From: Nemertoderma westbladi
Lineage: Eukaryota > Xenacoelomorpha > Nemertodermatida > Nemertodermatidae
DNA: 40,115 bases
Direction of reading: 5' to 3'
Assembly (NCBI GenBank): GCA_032718475.1
Contig: JAUCBJ010002025.1
Location: 1 to 40,115 of the forward strand
This document shows positions 9,480 to 18,901 of this stretch, piece by piece; within the stretch, counting starts at the first letter, position 1; each line of letters begins with the position of its first letter. The notes under the pieces were generated by a model. The model did no database searches and was not told where the DNA came from. It saw only the letters and a list, made by a program, of their open reading frames with translations. The position numbers were made by a program, and so were the translations under genes.

Positions 9480-10618
9480 TGTAAAGTTACCGACTGGCCT
9501 AGTACAGAGTGACCCAGTGCTGGCCAAGTGTAAAGTTACCAGCTGACCTAAAGAACTGTGACTGCCAGCCACCACTCAGACAGATAAAGATGAGCGAACC
9601 CCAAGATCCAGACGAACGAAACGATCCGCGAGGCTGCGACGCGACGGTATCGACCCACAACGCTGGGATCGTAGACCACGAACGACCCGATAGCCCAGGC
9701 GGAGGGCGGCCGTCTACCAGAGAGGGAGGAAGAGTCGACGCACGAGGGCGCATGACGTACCGATGTCGCCGGCCAGCCACAGGCCGAGGGCGACGGACGG
9801 CCCACCGGAACGGCGACGGTGGGGCCGCCGGTACGACGCCGAACATGGAGAGAAAGAGGGGACGTCAGCGACGAGGATGTCGGAGTTAGCGACCAGCTCC
9901 GACGGGCCTACAATGCGACGAGGAAGCAGATGAAGGAAGCTAAAGAGGGAGCAAAACTAGACCAGGTGAAACTAGATCAGCGACTAGGTGAGTCAAACAA
10001 ACATTTTAACTATCTAGTTCGCTTTGGGCAAGGAGAGTTGGCGGGTGAAAGAGCGAGAGGGGTCGCCACCGAACTGTTCGAGTTGTGGCAGTCTAGGGGT
10101 ATGGAGCCTGGTGTAGTGTACATAGGGCCATACTTAGTGGATGCCAGGGGAATTAAGTTAGTGGGTTGGGTGGGACTGCACGAGCGCGAATCCGAGGTTA
10201 ACCCCGAGGATTCGGTCTTGTTGGTCGGTGAGAACTCCAGAAAGCGGGGGAAAGTTAGTAGGACGGGAAGGCGGCGGGAGTACGTCGTGACCGATAAGTC
10301 TGCTACATCTTCCGCAAAAGTAAGACGGGTGCTAGAAATAGATCTGGCGTGTCAGCTCGATCTGGTGGCGTTAGATCAAAAGGAGTTAGAGATGCAGTTG
10401 GAGGAGGGAACTGCATTATTGGAAAGGGAGAGAGAACTGGCCAGAGAGAATAAAGAGAGGGCCGAGAGGGTCGCAAGAAACTTTAGGGAGTGTGAGGAGA
10501 TAGAAATGAGGGAAGAAAAGGAGCGAGAAGAGCGAGAGGCGAAAGAGGCGAGTGAACATAAAGAGCATGAAGCGGCGAGAGAGGCGAAAAGGGCGAGAGC
10601 GGCGAGTGAACGTAAAGG

Positions 10619-10800
10619 AGCGCGAGGCAAGGGAGGAGAGTAAGCGTGCAGAGCGTGAGGCAAGGGAGGAGAGTGAGCATAAAGAGCGTGAGGCAAGGGA
10701 GGAGAGTGAGCGTAAAGAGCGTGAGGCAAGGGAGGAGAGTGAGCGTGAAGAGCGTGAGGCAAGGGAGGAGAGTAGACATAAAGAGCGTGAGGCGAGACGA
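10619..10800 (+). repeat. 33-bp tandem repeat (EREAREESERK), about five units
   Basis: gagcgtgaggcaagggagga followed by gagtgagcgtaaa recurs every 33 bp, encoding an 11-residue heptad-like EREAREESERK unit within the gag coiled coil. Unit number is likely variable. The homologous part of B' (21504-21650) has looser versions such as VKERKEREAREVNECKE. Confidence 0.85.
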
Positions 10801-11091
10801 CTTGAGAGGATTGCGAGAGAGGCGGAATTGGCCAAGCAGAGTTTACGAGAGGATAGAGAGAGGGAGAGAGCGGGAAAACGCGTGCGGGATGATATGCATG
10901 CCCGGCTAAGGGGGCTTATGCAATATCAGGCCAAACAGAAGCGCCGACTGGAACTGGCGCAGATGGGACTGTCAGAGAGGGAGGCTGGCTCGGGTAGTGT
11001 TTACGAGGAGCCAGAAGTTATGGAAACATTTATTAATACCCCACTTACAGGGACCGGACGACAGACCCAAGACTGGTGTGACCGTACGGAC

Positions 11092-11107
11092 GGGGGGGGG
11101 GGGGGGG
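11092..11107 (+). repeat. Poly-G run (16 G) at a gag frame change
   Basis: Sixteen consecutive G residues encode Gly. Upstream the coding frame is that of the coiled coil, while downstream the meaningful Asn-rich frame is a different one that is also open through the run. The run is therefore exactly where the reading frame moves. Confidence 0.8.
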
Positions 11108-11108
11108 T

Positions 11109-11855
11109 AATAATAATAATACAGTAGAGAACGTTAATATTAATAGTACCGTAGTGGATAATCCTAACCAAACTTTCATTGCAGGAAATAATATTTTGCC
11201 CGATAGTAGTAATTTAAACCTGAACGATTTTAATATAAATGTAGGAAATAATTCAAATAATGTAGATTCGAATTTACAAAATAATCCAAATAATTTAAAT
11301 AATAATCTAAACCCGAATATACAAATTAATTCAAATAATATAATTACGCAAAATAATTCAAACAATCTTAATTCAAACGAACAAAGTATTCCCGTTTCAA
11401 ATTCAAATAATTCTAATAATTTAATTAATTTAGAAGATAATGTTAATAATGGTGCTATTAATATAAACGTGGCGGACGCGGGTGGCCCAGCAAATGAGAG
11501 CCTGGTAGGCCACGTAGTCAGTAGGCAGGGAGTAATGGGGGTGAGAAACCCCAATGAGAGCCTGGTAGGCCACGTAATCAGTAGGCAGGAGGTGGCAGGG
11601 GTGAGAGACCCCGACGGGGGCCTGGTAGGCCACATAGTTAGTGCGCAGGGAGTAGCGGGGTTGAGTCAACCCGACGAGAGCCTACCAGGCAACACAGTGA
11701 TAGAGGGTGAGGCGGGGGTGAATAGACCCAGCCGCAGTAGAGTTAGTGCGTCGACTAGAGAGGGGTGTAGAATTGAAGTGAGAGATAGTGAAGTGATAGG
11801 TGGCGAGCGGGGGGGGGGGGGGGGGGGCTATAGGAGCCCCACAACGAGAGATTAG
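11109..11855 (+). pseudogene. Asn-rich and 20-residue-repeat segment of element B gag
   Basis: The frame is open from the poly-G run to a stop at 11853-11855. Residues from 11154 to about 11470 are dominated by Asn in AT-rich DNA (aat/aac codons), in sharp contrast to the G-rich surroundings. Four imperfect copies of a 20-residue unit, NESLVGHVVSRQGVMGVRNP, follow (11493-11730). The segment ends after a 19-G run at 11809-11827. A low-complexity Asn-rich tract of this kind is prion-like in composition and could promote Gag clustering, but that is inference. I know of no equivalent in described BEL/Pao gags. Confidence 0.55.
11493..11730 (+). repeat. 60-bp tandem repeat, four units, in gag
   Basis: aatgagagcctggtaggcca begins units at 11493, 11553, 11613 and 11673 (the last diverged and slightly short). 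The units encode NESLVGHV-SRQGV-GVRNP in one frame with a preserved 60-bp period, so the repeat evolved as coding sequence. Confidence 0.85.
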
Positions 11856-11875
11856 TGGCGAGAGGGGGGGGGGGG
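11809..11875 (+). repeat. Two further poly-G runs (19 G and 12 G)
   Basis: G runs span 11809-11827 and 11864-11875, separated by 36 bp. The frame stops shortly after the first run. The gag reading resumes in an ORF beginning near 11943. Both encode Gly in a GGERGGG context. Confidence 0.8.
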
Positions 11876-11942
11876 AGAGAGTGCCCTATGAGCGTAGGCG
11901 GATAATGCGCGGGGCGAATTAGGTGAACCGCAGCACCCGACA

Positions 11943-13584
11943 ATGGAGAATATTAGGGGGATTGCGATTATCCCCAGCGGCGTGTGGCCGAGTAGAGAGA
12001 GAGAGGTTAACGTCGCGAGAGGGCGAGCGACGAGACGTCGAGCCCAGTCAGAAGAGGGAAGAAGAACAGTGGAGTTTAACCGGGAGGTCGACGAGAGATC
12101 TCACGAGCGGGGATACTGCACTGCAGAGAGAAGAAGGCAAGAGAGTAGAAGAGGTGTCGTTGCGAATGACAAAAGAGCAAGGACGGATAGCGAGCCGTCG
12201 GTAGTAGAGATGGAGACGGAGAGTCGGTGGGGTCGAACTCTGGGAGATTGCCGTCGTCCCGAAAAGACGCGACGTGACGAGGCGTATTACATGCCGAGAG
12301 AAGGGTACAGGGTGTACCGGTACGAGGAAGAGAACAGTAGAGGGGATCGAAGAGAAACTTCCCGACGGGATATACCTGCCGATCGAGACTACGGTAGCTG
12401 CGGGGAGGATTATTCGAGAAGGTTAAACTTCGATCGCGAGCGACACATACAGAATGCAGGACATACTGTAGGCCTTACTGCACATACCATAGGCCATACT
12501 GGGAGAGATAATATAGGCGATAGGGCAGTGCGGACGACGGGATTGAACCCGGAAGTCGCGGAGTATATACCGGTAGGTAGGCCAGAAGTGGATAGGCCTA
12601 TACCGGTACCAGCACAGCAGTATGACTACAGCATGCAAGGACATAACATATATCCAGGGGAGGGGAGCGTTATTGCGGATAGGTGCATGGGCCCCAATAT
12701 ATTAACATCAACCCCAGTATCAGTATCAAACATACCGGTGGGGGGGGGGGGGGGACAGGGTGACATTCCCCCATCGCAATATCAACAATATACTCCAATA
12801 GGAACAAGAACATCGAACCCCCTGGACGAAAACAGATCATGCGACACCGAAATATGGAGGGGGCCGCTACCCCCTATGATATATCCGACGCAAAGAAAAA
12901 CAGCAGATAGGACGGGCGGACCACACCCAACAGAAGAATCTATACAACATCCATCGAACCCATTGGAAGCACAAGCGATGGGAATGGCTACATTAATCGA
13001 TGCATTAAAAACCAGGATCGAGTTACCACCCGTAGAACCATTTAAATTCGATTGAAGTAGGCCGGAAGAATACCTGCAGTTTCGGCGCATGTATAGCAAT
13101 GAAATACTGACAAAAAACCTGACGCAGGCGGAGTGCCTAAAATATCTACAAGTGTATACAGGAGGCCCAGCATACGATATCGTGAGGCAGTACCGGGGCA
13201 TCGAGGGTGGCTTCACGACAGCATGGCGGACGCTAGACAGGAAGTACGGGCACCCGGCCAAGATCATCCGGCAAACCCTGAGAGGTATAACATCGGGTGG
13301 CCTACAGGATAATCCCGTTAGCATAAAGACGTTTGCGAACAAAGTTGAGAAAGCGCTAATCGGGTTAAAGACGCTAGATGCGCCATACGAACTCAACGCA
13401 TCTAATAACATCACCACGATAGCGCAGGCACTACCGATTTGGCTGCGCAATAAGTGGAGGAAAATCGCTTTCTCCACTCGAGAAAGGAAGGGTGCGGAAC
13501 CGGGCCTAGAAGAAATGTTGAGCTTCTTGAACTATGAAGCCGAACTAATAACATACCCAGTCTATAGCGAGACTGCACAGACTG
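11943..13584 (+). pseudogene. Central gag and capsid-like DUF1759 domain of element B
   Basis: The frame opens at 11943 (MENIRGIAIIPSG) and runs through an Arg/Glu-rich linker, the RGDRRETSRRDIPADRDYG block and a Pro/Gly region with a 15-G run (12740-12754). It reaches PPVEPFKFD and an in-frame TGA at 13053-13055. It then continues in the same frame as SRPEEYLQFRRMYSNEILTKNLTQAECLKYLQVYTGGPAYDIVRQY...LDRKYGHPAKIIRQTLRG...NYEAELITYPVYS (13056-13570), a DUF1759 Gag domain. Gag proteins typically read F.G at this point, so the TGA may be a changed Gly codon. LINE copy 1 interrupts the frame at about 13585. Confidence 0.75.
12740..12754 (+). repeat. Poly-G run (15 G) in central gag
   Basis: Fifteen G residues encode five Gly (IPVGGGGGQGD) in an otherwise intact frame. 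This is the only one of the four runs where no frame change is needed. Confidence 0.85.
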
Positions 13585-14315
13585 GACAGACTGATGAGGT
13601 TCTGATTAAGGACATGGGGGGCGGTTGGCGACTCGCCCTCGCGTCAGCAGATGATAGTGGCAATGGTGGAATTGGTCTATTGATGAATCCAACTGCACAT
13701 GCAGCATTGGACAAAATAGACCAAATCTCTAACCGCATCATCCATTGCCACTTCTCATGTTCTGGAAGACTGGCTAAGAAGTTTTCTAAGGTGGTTCTGA
13801 TTGTGTGCTACTCTCCAACTAGTGTTGCCCCTGTAGAGGAGGTGGAAAATTTCTACCACAATCTACAAGCAGCTACTGATGGAGTGGATCATCATGCATT
13901 CTTAACATTCCTGGGAGACTTTAATGCAAGTCTGCATCAATCACCTACATCGCCCTGGGTCTATAGCAATAGTGTTAACCGAAATTCTGTCCATCTTCAT
14001 GATTTTATCTCTGGAAATGGATTGTTTTCGGCTGGAACCCAGTTCAAAAAGCGAACTGGAAAGCTATGGACTCATAGTGGACCCAGTGGTCACAAGTCCC
14101 AGATAGACCATATTCTGTTTCGTAGGAAATACAGGAGCTCTATACAAGACTGTAATGCATTTACACTTCGACCCTTCTCCAGTGATCACCGCCTTATTGT
14201 GGCCAAGGTAAGACTTAGTCTGCGTGCTAGCAGAACAACGAAATCTGCCTTGCCGCGGCATGACTGGTCCTCTCTGTTGCAACAGCCAAGTGTGAGATCC
14301 AGCTTCACACGATAG
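13056..14315 (+). CDS. Chimeric open frame: DUF1759 gag domain joined to LINE endonuclease half
   Basis: From the codon after the TGA at 13053 to the TAG at 14313 the frame is open (first ATG at 13089). It passes without a break from the gag capsid-like domain (about 175 codons) into the LINE endonuclease, whose catalytic-region motifs GDFN and SDH are intact. The N-terminal half of the nuclease, with its first metal-binding residues, is absent, so activity is unlikely. The fusion is most simply an accident of insertion. It is recorded because a transcript could encode a capsid-nuclease hybrid. Confidence 0.5.
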   Translation, partial: SRPEEYLQFRRMYSNEILTKNLTQAECLKYLQVYTGGPAYDIVRQYRGIEGGFTTAWRTLDRKYGHPAKIIRQTLRGITSGGLQDNPVSIKTFANKVEKALIGLKTLDAPYELNASNNITTIAQALPIWLRNKWRKIAFSTRERKGAEPGLEEMLSFLNYEAELITYPVYSETAQTGQTDEVLIKDMGGGWRLALASADDSGNGGIGLLMNPTAHAALDKIDQISNRIIHCHFSCSGRLAKKFSKVVLIVCYSPTSVAPVEEVENFYHNLQAATDGVDHHAFLTFLGDFNASLHQSPTSPWVYSNSVNRNSVHLHDFISGNGLFSAGTQFKKRTGKLWTHSGPSGHKSQIDHILFRRKYRSSIQDCNAFTLRPFSSDHRLIVAKVRLSLRASRTTKSALPRHDWSSLLQQPSVRSSFTR

Positions 14316-16433
14316 CTGAGCAACAGGTATGAGGCTCTTGCCTCTGAGGCGGCAGATCACTGTGAGGGCTATACTGCCTTTACAGAAGCAGTTAAGATAG
14401 CAGCTGCAGAAACAGTTCCTGCATACCCTCGAAACAGGAAAAGGGCCCCCTGGACTGACAACAAAATTCAGAAGTGCCGAAATGACCTTCATAAGGCGCA
14501 GAAAGAGTCCCGACTCAAACAAACTACAGCGGCCAAGAATGCAGTTAAGGCTGCATCTAGGTCCATGAACAGGCAGTACTCTGCTAATCTGCAGGAGCTA
14601 ATAAACCAACAGGTTGATGCCATCAATGATGCTGACGACAGCAGGCAATCATCCCAGGCATGGAAATCGATCAATCTGCTTACTGGGCGGAAAAGCCAAC
14701 CAACCACCAAGGTTAAGGCTGAATCACCAGCCGATCGCCTCAATGGTTGGAAAGCCCACTTTGAAAAGCTCCTCAATAATGACACGGTATTGCCTGATAA
14801 CTTTATAGAAGTAAAAGTGTCTGAGTCTGTACTCCCAGATATTCCCATTGGCGATATCTCCTTTGCAGAAGTGAAGGCTGCTGCAAAGAGCATTAAGACC
14901 AATCGTGCCAGTGGAGTATATGGTGTTCCCCCTGAGGTCTTTAAAATACCTGAGTGTTTAAAGCTCATCTATCCCATCATAGTAGACATGTACCGAACAA
15001 CAAGAGTCCCACAAGAAATGAAAACAAATAAGTTGGTGCCAGTTCCCAAGAAGGGCAACCTAACACTCTATGGTTCTTTTCAGGGAATCTCATTGATCTC
15101 GATTGCTGCAAAGCTATACAATAGGATTCTATTAAATCGCATCAGGGATCCCATTGAGAGACTGCTCCGTGGAAATTAGAATGGGTTCCGTAAAGGTCGT
15201 GGGACCATGGAGCCCATTTTGGCACTTAGAAGGATAATTGAAGAGTTATCAAAAAAGAAAGACAGGCATCTGGCTGTTATCTTTGTTGACTTCTTCAAGG
15301 CCTTTGATTCAGTCTCTCGCTCACGTATGTTCAGCATACTTTCATTATATGGGATTCCTGATGAAATTATTGCAGCAATCAGATCAGTATATGATGATTC
15401 GACAACATTTGTGTCTACTGTTGACGGTGACACAGAACCATTTGAAGTGTTATGGGGCGTCCTCCAAGGAGACACACTTGCACCATTCTTGTTCATTATT
15501 GTGGTTGACTATGTTCTACGCATGTCCTTAGATCATCATAATGATGATGGGGTGATGATAACTCCACCTACTGGCTCCAGAAGTCGAGGAAATCCTGCCA
15601 AGTACCTAACTGATCTAGACTTTGCTGATGACTTAGGAGTACTCTCAGAATCATTAGAGGGAGCCCAACGGCTCCTCAGCTCATTAGAACATGCTGCTTC
15701 TAGTGTTGGTCTTTTTATTAACTCCAGAAAGACCAAAATTCTGACAGTTCACTTTGAAAGTCCTCAGCAAGTCTCTGATTGGATGAGCATAAGCTCAAAG
15801 GATGGTATGCTTGAGCATGTGGACGACTTCTGTTACCTGGGATCATAGATCCGGAAGTCAGGTGAGGACCTTCGAATACGTAAGGGAAAGGCATGGGCAG
15901 CCTTGAATAGGCTTTCCAGGATTTGGAAGTCACCGAGAATTAATCGGAAACTTAAGGTCCGATTATTTAGAGCAGCAGTAGTTCCAGTACTCCTCTACGG
16001 GAGTCCATGCTGGGCTCTAACTGCTGAGGACACCAAATCTCTGGATGGCACATTCACAAGAATGCTACGCCGGGTTCATTGTGTCAAGTACAATGCACAC
16101 ATCTCCAACCAGACACTATATAACATTGGAGGTGTCTCATTGGTTCCCCCAAGCTTGACACTAGAACAAAATCGCCTCCGCTTTGCAGGACATTGCTTTC
16201 GCTGTGAGGACCAGCCAGTGCATAATCTTGTACTTTGGCAGCCTCATGGAGTGAATAAGCATGGTGGACAGCCCATGACTTTCTTGAGACGCATCTTAAA
16301 GTGCTCTGGCCTTAGATTCGTCATCTAGCAAATGTCATGGGTGATAGGGAGTTGTGGCGGTGCAATTTTGTTGACAAGCCGGTACAGCATTCTTAAAAAT
16401 GCAGCTGCAATGCAGCATGCCGATCCTAGTAGT
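13585..16433 (+). mobile_element. LINE copy 1 (APE-type non-LTR retrotransposon, probably RTE-like), 5'-truncated, inserted in element B gag
   Basis: One frame carries, in order, the C-terminal half of an apurinic-type endonuclease (LTFLGDFNASLHQ ... SQIDHILFRRKYR ... RPFSSDHRLIVAKVRL, about 13620-14230), a linker, and RT (KLVPVPKKGNLTLYGSFQGISLI, AVIFVDFFKAFDSVSR, WGVLQGDTLAPFLF, LDFADDLGVL, up to 16328). Three in-frame TAG stops (14313, 15177, 15846) and a frameshift near 16302-16320 disable it. Copy 2 has sense codons at the two RT positions. The 3' end is the tail gatcctagtagt without poly(A). The junction with gag is in frame, giving an uninterrupted gag/endonuclease reading from 13056 to 14315. 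The clade is judged only from motif style and the short-repeat tail. Confidence 0.85.
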
Positions 16434-17550
16434 AAAGGATAGCCTGGGAAAGGGACCAAAGACCGAATACCACAGGCCGAAACCAGAACACAACGCGGCG
16501 AACGCATTGCCAAAGCTCAGACAATCGCTGCCATACGCGGCGACGCAGGGGACTGCTAGTCCACATGTAGCCGGGGGTAAGACCACATCATGGAGCGGAC
16601 AGGGGAAAAATAATAACACAAATAAACATAACCCCAACACGCCCAGTAGGCCGAACCCAAACAATAAGAACAGTAGGGACTTCGGTACGAATGCAAGTGC
16701 GATATGCAGCGCACTATATAAGGACGGCTACAACCCTAAGAATAAATGCCAATTACACACGAACGCACTTCATCAGACCATGAACTGCAGATATTGGCAA
16801 GCACTACCCAGGGAAGATCAGATAGAATACGCGAGGAGAAACGAAATCTGTTCGCGATGTGTGATGAGTGGACATAGAGCTAACCAATGCAAGGAAACAC
16901 CAATTAAGTTGGGTCAAAGTAAAGGACAGACGATGGCGACAATCACTGTAGGGACGAAGAAGAGAGGAACGGTACTACTCGGGGTAGTACCAGTAAGGGT
17001 AATCGGGGAAGGCGATCGATCAGTAATCACACTGATGCTGGTCGACAGTGGAGCAGCCTTCACATTGGTCGATAATTGGGTGGCCGAGGCGATAGGATTG
17101 AAGACGAGGCCAAGTAGAATGGCGGTAACAACCATCTCCAGCAAAGATGAGGTCCTGGAGATGAGGACTGGACGGTGCGGGATAGCAGCGATAGCACCGG
17201 GATGCGATTATGGGGCGACGATCGACCCCATCCAGGTGATAGAGTCGATAAATATCAACGCCAGGCGACCAACCAACATCGAGGTCGAACAATATAGGTT
17301 CCTGGACAATATCGACTTCTCGATACCAGAAGTGGGCGTTAGGAAGGTATCCATTATAGTAGGAATGGACTGCCCAACGGCCCACGAGAGAATGCAGACG
17401 GTCTTCGGCGAAGACAGACAGTGCGATCTGGTGGCGATTTTAACACCATTCGGGTGGACGCTGAGCGGCCCAATTAAAACCAAGATACCATTTAGGATGT
17501 CGGAGACATCAGGGTGCATGTTCGCGGGAACTATGAGAGATGGGAGATGA
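16434..17550 (+). pseudogene. Gag C-terminus (zinc knuckle) and aspartic protease of element B
   Basis: The frame begins inside the LINE tail (MQLQCSMPILVV are LINE residues) and continues through an Asn/Lys/Pro linker. It then reads YWQALPREDQIEYARRNEICSRCVMSGHRANQCKE, a CX2CX4HX4C zinc knuckle at about 16850-16895. GTVLLGVVPVRVIGEGDRSVITLMLVDSGAAFTLVDNWVAEAIGL carries the protease DSGA site (about 17041-17060). ILTPFGWTLSGPI at 17440-17475 is the usual BEL/Pao protease-RT junction. The frame stops at 17548. The protease would process Gag-Pol. B'' carries the same module on the other strand (7261-7735). Confidence 0.8.
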
Positions 17551-18058
17551 GGGAGCGGAGGAGCAGCTCAGGAGACTGCTTAGGCAGGATTTCGAGGGAT
17601 TGAAAGAGACCGGAGTAGGAACCTCGGTAGAAGATAAACAGGCTTTACGAAGCGTAAAGGAATCGATGACATGCGACAAGGGGCGGTACACCATAGGGAT
17701 GGCATGGAAACAACCAAAACTACCGTTACCCGACAACATAGGAATGGTACTCACGAGGCTTCGTAAGTTGAAGCAAACGCTAAGACGAAGCCCCGAAAAG
17801 AATGAGTACATTCATAAGACTATAAGAAAGTACGTCGAGAAAGGATGGGCCGTGGAGTTACTGGTCGATGAACCGAGCACGGACAGGACCTATTACCTAC
17901 CACTTCACGTGGCTCTAGATCCGAAGAAAGGTAAACTGCGGATGGTAGTTGACGCATCGGCTAAGACCAACGGCAAATGCCTAAACGATTATCTGTTAGA
18001 GGGTCCCAATATCTACAACTAAGGGATCGAGGTCCTACTCAGATTTAGAAACGGGAGG
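17540..18058 (+). pseudogene. N-terminal RT fragment of element B, ended by deletion
   Basis: The reading LRRLLRQDFEGLKETGVG...KGRYTIGMAWKQPKLPLPDN...HKTIRKYVEKGWAVELLVDEPSTDRTYYLPLHVALDPKKGKLRMVVDASAKTNGKCLNDYLLEGPNIYN is the BEL/Pao RT fingers region. A TAA at 18020-18022 interrupts it; the same frame then gives GIEVLLRFRNGR. B'' continues from this point into motif A (CDIEGIF), but here the next residues are unrelated. RT catalytic residues, RNase H and integrase are therefore deleted at about 18058. The frame continues straight into the zinc-knuckle ORF. Confidence 0.8.
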
Positions 18059-18901
18059 GGCGAGGAGATAGACGTGGACAGGGACGCTAACGTCCAAAAG
18101 TTCGCTTACCAGCGATTCCACAGACCGCGGAGATCGCTTGGGACGAAAGACGACGTGGGGCGGGAGACATTGGTACTCGGCTGCGATTACTGCGGGAGGC
18201 AGACTCACCAGGAAAGGAGCTGTTTGTACCGATTCCAGAATGGGACTAGTTGTCTCTACTGCCGCGAGTCGAGCCACAGGATGGGGACGTGTCCACGGTT
18301 GCACAACTGGTGTTCTAAGTGCAACTTCCAGGGGCACTACGGATGCCAGTGCGACTGGATGGACGACGAGGAGAAGTTTAGGATCTTCGAGGAGTGGGCC
18401 GACATCGGTGCCATGACCCGACAGCGCATGAAGGCCCAGGAGTTCCGGTGGGGCTTCTTTAATATCAACCAGGAGGCCCACCTGGAGATTATTAAACGGA
18501 GACTTCCGTTTACCTATCAGGAGGTGTCGACGGCGGCGTCGTATGCCGGAGTGATAAATACGCAGAGGTATTTGGACAGGTGGACGCCACAGAACCGGGG
18601 ACAGTTCAGAGATTTCTTGGCGGAGCATGTGCCGCGGGCGATGAAAGTGATCCTATGGGACGCCACTAGGGGGAATCAACAGGGCCATTCGGAGGGGCCG
18701 CCCACGAAGCGATACCGGGAGCTGATAACACCAGCGCCCAAGGAGTCGACGACGGGAATTAGTAGAGAGGTAACAGCGAGGGTCAGGAATCTGAAAGGAG
18801 ATAATGCCAAGGGAGCGGCAGCAGCCAGGAAACGACCGAGGGAGGAGGACGACAGGGGGAAGGAGTTGAAATGGTTCCCAAAGTCGGGTGGAACGAACTA
18901 G
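18059..18901 (+). CDS. C-terminal part of accessory 3' ORF of element B: three zinc knuckles
   Basis: The open frame has about 275 codons from 18074. It holds three consecutive canonical CX2CX4HX4C knuckles: CDYCGRQTHQERSC, CLYCRESSHRMGTC and CSKCNFQGHYGCQC (about 18181-18354). A mostly helical-looking segment follows (EEKFRIFEEWADIGAMTRQRMKAQEFRWGFFNINQEAHLEI...) and then a basic tail (ARKRPREED). The layout and many residues align with the C-terminal half of the large element C ORF (24957-28646): same knuckle spacing, CP.....C..C...GH after knuckle 2, and an aligned W and Tyr/Phe-rich block. It is neither Gag (whose own knuckle is at 16850) nor any pol domain, and lies last before the 3' LTR. 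The N-terminal part is lost in the deletion. RNA or DNA binding is likely from the knuckles; the role is unknown. Confidence 0.7.
   Translation, partial: GEEIDVDRDANVQKFAYQRFHRPRRSLGTKDDVGRETLVLGCDYCGRQTHQERSCLYRFQNGTSCLYCRESSHRMGTCPRLHNWCSKCNFQGHYGCQCDWMDDEEKFRIFEEWADIGAMTRQRMKAQEFRWGFFNINQEAHLEIIKRRLPFTYQEVSTAASYAGVINTQRYLDRWTPQNRGQFRDFLAEHVPRAMKVILWDATRGNQQGHSEGPPTKRYRELITPAPKESTTGISREVTARVRNLKGDNAKGAAAARKRPREEDDRGKELKWFPKSGGTN

Larger units (their letters stand above)
9590..11127 (+). pseudogene. N-terminal gag of element B: conserved entry domain plus coiled coil
   Basis: I take the start as the ATG at 9590 (MSEPQDPDERND). The frame changes near 9820-9890 and then reads a compact domain, DQLRRAYNATRKQMKEAKEGAKLDQ...HFNYLVRFGQGELAGERARGVATELFELW...VYIGPYLVDARGIKLVGW (about 9880-10180). 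That domain is repeated with high similarity in B' (21660-21990, minus). A long charged Glu/Arg/Lys coiled coil follows. One extra G at 10617-10618 shifts the frame into the 33-bp repeat array. The frame then runs to the poly-G tract at 11092-11107 and stops at 11125. It is probably a Gag N-terminal extension for assembly. I do not recognise the VYIGPYL domain. Confidence 0.65.

Noticed and set aside
10619-10800. CRISPR-like array
   Set aside because: Direct tandem coding repeats without spacers in eukaryotic retrotransposon sequence.
10376-10835. Leu/Ser/His-rich minus-strand ORFs
   Set aside because: They are shadows of the 33-bp coiled-coil repeat coding on the plus strand.
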